Origin: Pseudorasbora parva
Lineage: Eukaryota > Chordata > Actinopteri > Cypriniformes > Gobionidae
DNA length: 64,000 bases
Direction of reading: 5' to 3'
Assembly: GCF_024679245.1 (NCBI RefSeq)
Contig: NC_090191.1
Span: 62,001-126,000 of the forward strand
Shown: one piece after another, positions 1 to 8,993 of the stretch
How positions within the stretch are numbered: the first letter of the stretch is position 1
Layout: each line of letters opens with the position of its first letter
Program-made: the position numbers and the translations under genes
The notes under the pieces: generated by a model
Told to the model about the DNA's origin: nothing
Databases searched by the model: none
The model's input: only the letters and a program-made list of their open reading frames with translations

Positions 1-171
1 AAGCAATCCCATGCCAGCATCATAGTGTTTATAGCCAAAGGCTAATTTGTCATGTCAATTATTGTCTTTTAAGAAGAAGATTATCTTTTCTTGTCCTGCA
101 ATTATTTTTTCTTTTTTTAAATGAAAACATTAAGAGTTGAGCTCTTTTGACCCCCCCCCCCCTCTCTCTCT

Positions 172-223
<52 letters not shown>

Positions 224-378
224 TCTTTTAAAATTGTACATTCACTTTCAACATGTTTTTTACACTCTCCATAACTTTGTCAAGCCAATCTGTTGTATTT
301 ATTTTTTACAGTATTGCTGACAAAAAGGTTATTTTTTCTTTCCTGCCCCTGAGTAATATCTCCATAATGATACTTCTA
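1..378. repeat. Duplicated flank, copy A (left half)
   Basis: Nearly identical to 22550-22904, with a few substitutions and different C-run and (CA)n lengths; the CA run here is about 171-221. The match stops at 378, where the other copy continues into sequence that resumes here at 13676. This is therefore the left flank of a large insertion. I recognise no gene in it. Confidence 0.85.
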
Positions 379-940
379 CCAGAAAGACTCCCGGGGAGAA
401 ATATATTAATATATTCCCGGGGAGAAATATATTAACAATAGTGCATTTATTAACAGCTCAGCAAGATGATAGTGTACAGAGTCATTTTGGCGTAGGCCCC
501 GTCCGAAGAGCATAATCCGAGGGTCTCGGATCTGCAATTCCTGCCTGAAGACGAGGGCAGGGGCGCAGCCCACCCCCAAAAATGGGTGGAGTGTAAATCC
601 ACCGGGACGGGGCCCGCCAACCCCCAAAAGTTGGTAAATGATTATACCCACCGGTCTAAAATCTTGGGATTCCTGAAATAGAGACTGAAGTTATTATATA
701 ATAGAAGTAAAAGGAGAAAAGATACAGCATGCCTATGGCTTAGAATTTTTTTTTTTTTTTTTATACATATAAGACATTTGCCAGTTCACTCATAGGAACG
801 CAGAGATGAGGTCTTATTGGATCATCCGAACGGCCGCCTTGGCGGAATAATAATCAGGCCTCATTTCACCACACAGACGAGCTGCATTTTTTTAAATTTT
901 TTTTTTTATTATTTTTTTATTATTATTATTATTATTATAT

Positions 941-1152
941 TGTGGTGACCTACAAGTTAAACGGTATGAGACATTCACCCAGACGCGGCCCCTTTAAGGG
1001 AGCGGGTTTTTCCGGCAGAGAAGTTCCGGTTTCACGTTGTGTGAGAGTTGTTTACATTGCTCGCTGTACCGTTTGGAAAATTATGTTGAAGTGTTAGTAA
1101 AGCTGACTCAACGCATCTCCGTCTCTTGTCTCATCACTTACTGCACTCCACA
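941..1152 (+). repeat. 5' LTR
   Basis: 212 bp, TG...CA ends, matching 4418-4629 base for base by eye. Identical LTRs imply a recent insertion or recent gene conversion. Confidence 0.95.
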
Positions 1153-1153
1153 T

Positions 1154-1169
1154 TGGTGACCCGACGCGA
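1154..1169 (+). promoter_or_regulatory. Primer-binding site, tRNA-Trp-like
   Basis: TGGTGACCCGACG starts two bases after the 5' LTR. It resembles the tRNA-Trp primer site used by the CsRn1 clade. The tRNA identity is from memory and should be confirmed. Confidence 0.65.
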
Positions 1170-1187
1170 GTTGAATAAGGTTGGATT

Positions 1188-1982
1188 ATGTTACACGACG
1201 GCGGTGGTGAAAATGATGCCGTTGCGGCGCCCGCCTCTGCTATCGGCGCGGCTAATGTCGGCGCAGCTAATGTCGGCGCGATCTACGCGGCCACCATCAA
1301 ATTGCCGGACTTTTGGCAGAACAATCCACGGCCATGGTTTCAACACATCGAGGCCCAGTTCCAGCTAAGAGGAATAACGCAGGACGTTACGAAGTATTTC
1401 CATGTGGTAACAGCTTTGGATGCCTCGACGACAGCCAGGGCTATGGCACTATTAGAGGCTCCTCCGGCTGAAGGCAAGTACGATGCACTTAAAGCATTCC
1501 TGTTGCGCCTCTTTGAGCTGTCAGAGCTGGAGAAAGCAGACCGCCTGCTGTCCCTGAATGGCCTTGGCGATAGCAAGCCTTCAGAGTTAATGGAGAGGAT
1601 GCTGACTGTGTTGGGAGCAGCGGATCCGTCATTCCTCTTCGCCCACATTTTCCTGCGGCAGCTTCCAGCACCCGTGCGCACCGCACTGGCCAGTTCTTCC
1701 CTCCTTTCCTCCAGGGACTACCGGGCGCTGGCTGTGGAAGCAGACAGGATTTTCCTTGCCAACCGGCAGCAGTTTGTGCATGCGCTGTTGCCCCCTCATC
1801 ACACGTCTGCCCCAGGTCCGCCCCCGGGGGACGACCATGGCACGGCAGCTGCTGTGACAGCCCGCCGACAGCGTGAGGACGGCTGGTGTTATTACCATTC
1901 CAGGTTTGGGGCCAAGGCCAAACAGTGTCGTCAGCCTTGCAGTTTTGGAGCCCAGGGAAAAGCCAGGGCCGGCGCTCATTAG
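1188..1982 (+). CDS. Gag of CsRn1-like gypsy element
   Basis: A 264-residue Gag. The N-terminal half (about residues 30-190) has the retrotransposon Gag fold signature LPDFW...PWFQHIEAQF, with downstream helices typical of capsid. Near the C-terminus (about residues 231-248) one zinc knuckle follows C-X2-H-X9-C-X3-C instead of the usual CCHC spacing. The chosen ATG is the first after the primer-binding site. The frame overlaps pol at 1886-1982, with pol in the -1 frame, so Pol would need a -1 frameshift. The ORF is uninterrupted. Confidence 0.88.
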   Translation: MLHDGGGENDAVAAPASAIGAANVGAANVGAIYAATIKLPDFWQNNPRPWFQHIEAQFQLRGITQDVTKYFHVVTALDASTTARAMALLEAPPAEGKYDALKAFLLRLFELSELEKADRLLSLNGLGDSKPSELMERMLTVLGAADPSFLFAHIFLRQLPAPVRTALASSSLLSSRDYRALAVEADRIFLANRQQFVHALLPPHHTSAPGPPPGDDHGTAAAVTARRQREDGWCYYHSRFGAKAKQCRQPCSFGAQGKARAGAH

Positions 1983-4327
1983 CAGCTATGGGTGCTGGCC
2001 GTGACTGCAAGCTGTTATTCATCACTGACGCCTTGTCTGACCGGCGGCTGCTGGTTGATTCTGGGGCTCAGCGCAGCATCCTGCCGGCGAAAATTGTGGA
2101 TACTATGGCTGGCGGGCATGGCCCCCCGATGGATGCCGCTAACGGCACACCCATTCGTACTTATGGCACGAGGTATGTGGAAGTATGTTTCGGCGGGCGG
2201 CGTTTCGGCTGGGATTTCGTCATGGCCGCTGTGTCTACGTCTCTCCTGGGGGCAGATTTCCTCTGCGCTTACAGACTGTTGGTGGATGTTACAAACTGCC
2301 GCCTTATCGACGCACTTTCTTTTGCTTCATACCCCTGCACGCTGGGAGGGCCGGGGGCACTTTGTCTGTCGAATACGCTGGCCACCAGAGACCTGTATCA
2401 ACGCCTACTGGCTGAGTTCCCAGACATCACCACGCCCACATTCTCATCGGCTGTGGCTAAGCACGGCGTGGAGCACTACATCACCACGGTGGGCCCCCCA
2501 GTCTACGCACGGCCCCGACGCCTCGACTCTGCCAAGCTCGCGATCGCCAGGGAGGAGTTCGCCACTATGGAGCACCTCGGCATTGTGCGACGCTCCAACA
2601 GCCCGTGGGCTTCCCCCCTGCACATGGTGACCAAAGCTGATGGCAGTTGGTGTCCCTGTGGTGATTTCCGTCGCCTGAACAACGCCACCACCCCCGATCG
2701 GTACCCTGTGCCGCACATACAGGACTTCTCCGCCCACCTGGCCGGCGCCACCATCTTTTCAAAGGTGGACCTGGTTCGTGGTTACCACCAGGTGCCAGTC
2801 CACCCACAGGATGTCCCCAAGACAGCAGTCATCACGCCCTTTGGCCTTTTCGAGTTTCTACGGATGCCTTTCGGCCTCAAGGGGGCAGCGCAGACGTTTC
2901 AGCGCCTTATGGACTCTGTGCTGCGGGACATGCCTTTCCTGTTTGTTTATTTGGATGACATTCTTGTGGCCAGCGTGTCCGCAGACGACCACCTGTTGCA
3001 TCTCAGGCAGTTGTTCGGCCGACTCAGTGAGCATGGTCTCATCATCAACCCGGCCAAGTGCGAGTTTGGCCGGTCATCCATCACTTTCCTCGGCCACCAT
3101 GTCACCCCACAGGGGGCCGTTCCCCTCCCAGCTAAGGTGGACGCCGTAGCCAGTTTCCCATGCCCGCTTACTGTAAAGTCCCTGCAGGAGTTTCTGGGTA
3201 TGGTGAACTTCTACAACCGTTTCCTCCCCCATGCAGCCCAACTCATGCGACCCTTGTACGACGCCTTGCGGGGTGGAAAACCGGCAGACGTGTTGGACTG
3301 GTCCCCAGAGATGACGGAGTCTTTTCATGCTGCCAAAACTGCACTGGCCAACGCTGCTCTGCTGGCGCACCCGTCTCCAACCGCCCCCATTGCTCTTACC
3401 ACAGATGCCTCTGATTATGCCGTGGGGGCTGTGTGTGAACAGTGGGTGGGCGGAGCCTGGCAGCCGCTAGCCTTTTTCAGCAGGAAGCTCCGTGACAATG
3501 AGAGGAAGTACAGCACCTTCGACAGGGAACTCCTTGGTATTTTCCTCGCTACTCTGCATTTCCGTTTCCTGTTGGAGGGCCGGCAGTTCACGGCTTTCGT
3601 TGACCACAAGCCGCTGACGTTCGCCATGGCCAAGTCTTCGGAGCCATGGTCTGGTCGACAGCAGCGCCAGCTCTCTGCCATCTCCAAATACACTACTGAC
3701 ATACAGCATGTGGCTGGCAAAGACAATTTCGTCGCAGACTGCCTCTCCCGGGCGATCACTGGGTCTGTCCACTTGGGCCTTGACTACGCAGCCATGGCTG
3801 AGGAGCAGGCTGCGGACTCTGAGGTGCAAGCCTACAGAACAGCCCCTACGGCGCTGCTCATGGAAGATGTGGCATTTGACACGGCCAACGCTACACTCCT
3901 CTGTGACGTCTCCACGGGCCAACCGCGCCCCATGGTACCTGCTAGCTGGAGGCGAAGGGTTTTTGACGCCATCCACAGCCTTTCCCACCCCGGGGGGAAG
4001 GCCTCCACCAAGCTGGTGGGGGCCAAGTTCGTATGGCCAGGCCTACGGAGGGACGTTAGGGCCTGGGCTGCCGGAGGGGCTAAGAACTTTGTTGTGGATA
4101 TGGGAGGTAGGCCTGAGCGGGTGGCTATAGACCGTCTCAAACCTGCTCATCTGGATATTGGTGAACCCATTCAGCTGGGCCAACCCCCAAGGAGAGGACG
4201 CCCGCCGGCGGCAGCCTCGGCACCTGCTCATGCCCCTAGCACTGTCCCTGCCCCGCCCCTGGCCCTTTGCCCCCCTCCTGTTAAGCGCAGCCGGTATGGC
4301 CGCCTGGTCCGCCCCCCTATACGTTGA
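1886..4327 (+). pseudogene. Pol with integrase core deleted
   Basis: An open frame of 813 codons in the -1 frame relative to gag. In order I see an aspartic protease (VDSGAQRS, around residue 57), reverse transcriptase with the YLDD catalytic box (about residue 357), RNase H (TTDAS start, DRELL and VDHKPL), and then an integrase N-terminal zinc region that stops at about 4075. The next codons already read as the integrase C-terminal tail and a proline-rich end. The whole DDE catalytic core, normally more than 150 residues, is absent while the frame stays open. The protein could polymerise cDNA but could not integrate it, so mobility would need an integrase in trans. Confidence 0.88.
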
Positions 4328-4406
4328 CTGTTAGGGACTGTGAGGAGCTGGACTGTTCGGTTTGGGGTACCTGTTCGGGCTGGGCCTGTTATATGGGGTG
4401 AATTCT

Positions 4407-4417
4407 GGGGGGGGCTG
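4407..4417 (+). promoter_or_regulatory. Polypurine tract of gypsy element
   Basis: A run of eight G sits just before the 3' LTR at 4418, where the plus-strand primer tract is expected. Confidence 0.6.
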
Positions 4418-4629
4418 TGTGGTGACCTACAAGTTAAACGGTATGAGACATTCACCCAGACGCGGCCCCTTTAAGGGAGCGGGTTTTTCCGGCAGAGAAG
4501 TTCCGGTTTCACGTTGTGTGAGAGTTGTTTACATTGCTCGCTGTACCGTTTGGAAAATTATGTTGAAGTGTTAGTAAAGCTGACTCAACGCATCTCCGTC
4601 TCTTGTCTCATCACTTACTGCACTCCACA
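4418..4629 (+). repeat. 3' LTR
   Basis: 212 bp identical by eye to 941-1152, followed by the ATAT target repeat. Confidence 0.95.
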
Positions 4630-4633
4630 ATAT

Positions 4634-5810
4634 AACGTTTACCAGTTACTCCTAGGAAAACACAAAGACAAGGCCTCATTGGACCACATAGCCTTTATAG
4701 ACCACAGAGACGAGGCTCTGATGAGCCACACGGCCTCAACAGACCACAGAGACGAGGCGTCTAAGCCACAACGGCTGCTAATGCCACATAGAGACGAGGT
4801 GGACTGGACAGTACATGAACGAAGCCACTTGGCTAGATGAAAACAGGCGCTTCCTTAATAAAGCAAAATGCTACGGGTCTAAGACCACACATAACCTATG
4901 CCCCGAGGGGCGACTGGCCAACTTGGCATCTTTTAAGGACGAGACCAAGCCACTAGGGCAACACATAGACAGACCACGCAAAACACCGGCATCTAAGCCA
5001 CATTGAACATATGCCCCAGAGGGGCCACTGGCCGATTAGGCATCTTTTTGAAGGACGAGGCAAACATATGCCACAAGGCGCCAAGCCCCACATAAACACG
5101 AGGCCCACGTGGCCACAAGGCCACTAATGCCACACATAGACAGACATACTTAAGACAAGGCTACTAGGCCACATTTAACCATGCCATGAAGGCCACAAGA
5201 CCACGAGACAAGGCCACATTAGGCTGCACGGTCACAGTAGACCACACAGAACATAGACCGTTTCCTCGGCCATGATTCCACATTTAGACAAGACGTACAG
5301 ATGACGGCTGTTAAGCCACACGAAACATGGTCATGAAGGCCGGACGTGGCACGAGGCAATATGTACCATGAGACTGACATAGAGACTAGGCCCCTTTTCT
5401 TTGCTAGGCCACAAGGCTACTAAGCCACACTGAATGAGGCCAACGAGACAAAAGCCGCTAGGCCACATTTAACCATGCCATGAAGGCCACAAGACCACGA
5501 GACAAGGCCACATTAGGCTACACGGTCACAGTAGACCACATATAACATGAATATCGCATTAAATATATGAATTTATTTATTAATTTTATTGTATTTATTT
5601 TTTATTTATTTATTTATTTATATTTATTTATTTTTATTTTTATTATTTTTATTATTATTATTATTATTTATTTTAATTTATTTACTTATTTACTTTTTAT
5701 AATCGAACATGTAACGAAGGCACAACGGCTGCTACAGCCACATAGAGACAAGGCCACATTGAACAGAGCCGCTAGGCCACACATTAGATGACTAGAGAGT
5801 CGTTGAGGAG
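4634..5810. repeat. Degenerate GCCACA/ACGAGGC repeat region
   Basis: Short words such as GCCACA, AGACGAGGC and CACATAGAGAC recur irregularly. A block of about 85 bp near 5165-5250 recurs near 5461-5545. Related words occur at 780-890, on the other side of the gypsy insertion, so the two parts were once contiguous. An A/T-rich TTTATT stretch occupies about 5565-5700. No coding signal. Confidence 0.6.
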
Positions 5811-5816
5811 TGCTGG

Positions 5817-7170
5817 CTAGAGTAATATAACGGGATGAATAATAACGACACCACCACCAGTAGTTGCATAGAAATTTACCTTATAGTTACTGTAGAGCTT
5901 GCTGAGCTTGAAGAATGGTGATAGAATCTGATCTTCTGTATGATTTGAAGGCCGAGGAAAATCACCTACCCAGATGCTTGATGGCTGACATGGGGATTCC
6001 TCGTTCAGCTGCTGTAGTAGCTGCCCCAATTCTGAATGAGGGCCGGTGTAGAGAGAGGAGGATAGACTACAGCTTTTAATGACAGAGTTTAAATGGTTCT
6101 GACCAGCCTTTGAAAGAGGTGCACCGTTAGGTAAGATGAAGAGAGGGGCAACGTTATAAGTTTTAGGGCGGATTTTAAGAATTTTAACCATAGATGTAAA
6201 TGGCAAAAATTATTATTGATTTAAGGGAAAGATAAGGTGACGCCGGAGCTTTGAGCGTCGTTTTTGAATGTTAAAGAATTAGAGTGAAGCAACTGGGAGA
6301 GAAACAATATCAGAAAAGGAAATGCCGTGAGAAGGATCGAAAATATTAGGATCAAAAGAGAATTCACCTGGACGCATGAACCGTAAAAAGCAGCTAGTAC
6401 GCTGCTACTAGCAAGATATTGATGTTAAGGGAAAGAAACCGTTGCGGACGGAATTTATGCAACGACGGCAGAGTAATGGCCAGACATTTATTGATCTGTT
6501 TAATAGAGGATTTAGCTAGGCCTTAAGGAGTAAACGAATGAAGTTCGGAGAAGAGAATTGGAAAATTAGGATTATTTATTTTTGCTTAGAATTGAATACC
6601 TGCGAGGAGCCGGCGGATGGGAGTTTTTTTTTTTTTTTTTTGGAACGAGAAAGGAACACGGACGAAATTAAAATGGAAATACTGGAATTTGGAAGGCTAA
6701 ACAGAACATAGAAAAGCTAGCAATGCGGACGTGTAAGCTTGAAGTTGTAGGAGCGACACCTTAAGACATATTGTCTAGCCGAAGTAGCATATCGTTTAAT
6801 TTAATTAATCTCTGCTAGGAGAGGACAGGGTGTTGGGAACGGATTAGGTAGTTTTAGATTCCGTCTAAAACTGGAATCGATCGATAGAGCGCATCAGCAA
6901 TAACATGGCAGTGCCATGAATATATTTCGAGCTTCAAAGTTAGGATTACGACGACGGATTGCCAGATAAACCGTCTCACTAAAGCTTACTGGAAAGGCGA
7001 GATGATCTGCCTTGTTAGTGAGGGCAACCGTGCATTGTTTTCGCAGAACATCGAGATGCGTGGACGAGACTATGAATGGCCCCAGATCGTGCTAGCGACG
7101 GCTATGGGGTAAATGTTATGTCGTAGAGCGAGAGCAGACCAATTCGGGTGAGGAAGTTGCAAAACTGCAA
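5817..7170 (-). pseudogene. Decayed DIRS-like RNase H and tyrosine recombinase
   Basis: Reading the minus strand from 7170 downward, fragments resemble the RNase H of DIRS/Ngaro retroelements (about 7150-7020), then the conserved ADAL-type RNase H end (6906-6880), then a tyrosine recombinase. The recombinase shows an LR-x2-EF-type first-arginine box near 6400-6360 and a HxxR-type box near 6050-5990. The latter is readable only across a one-base frameshift. An open stretch of 129 codons remains at 5817-6206. Order and strand fit a DIRS-type element; a Crypton is the alternative for the recombinase alone. The copy is clearly dead, with several stops and shifts. Confidence 0.6.
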
Positions 7171-8463
7171 ATGTGGTCAATTTTCTTTATGAAAAGACGA
7201 ACGGATTCGTTAAAATAGCGCAAGGAAAGCATTGCTAATTGACTGCGTGTAGCATTTACTGCTCTGTTTAGGAATCTAAGCATGGTTTATATTCAGTGGA
7301 GAGAGGTCACCGCGGAGTGAAGCTGTGTTTTTTTTTTTTTTTGCTTACATATTTTGTTCACGTCACAAGTAATAATATCAAGTATAACTAAATAATTGTC
7401 ATCACCTGTGTACCTTAGCCCGCTCTTCTCGACGTTTCCTGGTGGTTTATAGACGAGTACTCGGATTCACCCTCTGTCGTTTTAAGAATAGCACGACGGC
7501 GAGCGCGTCAAGTAACGTCTCGTCCGATTGGGGAGGAGCGCGCGCAGTCTCGGAGGCTCGCGCTGCGAAGCCAGCAAAGTATGAACAAGCTTAATGTGTT
7601 CAGCTCCTTGGACGGCCTTGCATCTGACTAGCCTGCTTGATGTCATGATGAGCGCTGTGAATGGAACATGCCAGTTTTTTTTTTTATTATTATTTTTTTT
7701 TTAATGTTTTTATTGAACCACCGAAAGGCGAACGAGCAATTCCGTGACGGTAACGGACCAGACTAAACTGGAGTTGTAGAGCGAGAGGAGTGGATTTGGC
7801 TGAGAAGGTTTGTGATATTCGTAGAACAAGTTTCTCCTGTACCTTCGGTTAGAGTCAGCCATTAAAGCTAATTCAGATCTAGCTCTTCCCTCCGATCATG
7901 AACCTGGCCCAATGTGGCTATGTAAGCTGAATGCGATGGCGAATCGCCGAATTAACTATTCCGGTTATCTGGGATCGTAAATTATGAGAAGCCACATCAC
8001 CACGTTCTACCATTTTCTGTCAACGGCAGACGAGGGAAGCAGAAGTGAAGCCAAGTTAATATCCTTACCTTAGACAATGTTCACTCTAATAAGAGGGGAC
8101 ACTGCAGCTGGAGACAAGATGCCTACCGGAGACTGAGCTGAGCTGAAGAAAGTTAAAACTAGGAGTTTCGGGTGTGGCAGAGCATCCTGAAATGTTGACT
8201 CCTCCGGTTGAAGAACGTTTAGATGGCTGAAGTAGAAGGCACGTCCAATGTAATGCTTAATCCGATGGCTGGGGGAGGAAGCTGGTGGGTTGCAATACGT
8301 TAGTGGCTGGGACCGAGCTCGGAGTTATTAAAAGAATGTTCGAACTCGACGTCTTTGATTCCAGGGTCTTGACTGCTTGAAAGAGGCTTTGGATGTCTTG
8401 GAGAATTGAGCATTAAAGCTACAAGCTGTGTAACTTTTATAATTATTCTTATCTCTAGCTTGG
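7171..8463. other. Uncharacterised part of the nested block
   Basis: No open frame and no recognisable domain. By position it could be degraded upstream pol of the DIRS-like element. It contains T-rich runs near 7328 and 7677. Nothing further can be supported. Confidence 0.4.
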
Positions 8464-8993
8464 TTTACATTTACATTTACATTTAATCATTTAGCAGACG
8501 CTTTTATCCAAAGCGACTTACAAAAAAAGGGTAGAGCAATAGAAGCAAAGAAACAAACAAAGCCAACAACCTGTAAGTGCTGTAAGAAATCTCAATTAAT
8601 TAGCAGAGTACACAACTGTTTTTATTTATTTATTTATTTATTTATTTTTTTTATAGCCAGCTACAACAAATACTCACGTACGGAAAATACAGAACACTGG
8701 ATTTGGATAGCTAAGATAACAACCCATTAGGACTAAGGCTGATGCCCCAACTGTTGTCGTTAATGCGGATTCAGTGGCCCAATGGGTTGGTTTTGTATGG
8801 CATTTTAGCTAAACGCGCAGCATAGCCATCGACAGCAAAAACTCACGTACGCAAAATACAGAACACTGGGTTTTGGTAGCTATGATAACTATGTAACATA
8901 CCCGCCTGAAGGCACAAATCCGGATGAGAGACGTAGATATGATCAGTAAGTGCTATTCTGTATTGGTCAAGTGCAATAGGGTTAGGGTTAGGG

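Larger units (their letters stand above)
941..4629 (+). mobile_element. Ty3/gypsy LTR retrotransposon, CsRn1-like
   Basis: Two 212-bp LTRs, which look identical to me, begin TGTGG and end CCACA and enclose gag and pol. A 4-bp ATAT target duplication lies at 937-940 and 4630-4633. The primer-binding site follows the 5' LTR directly, and a G-rich tract precedes the 3' LTR. The Gag zinc motif C-X2-H-X9-C-X3-C and the tRNA-Trp-like primer site are hallmarks of the CsRn1 clade. Pol lacks the integrase catalytic core, so this copy is non-autonomous despite its apparent youth. Confidence 0.92.
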
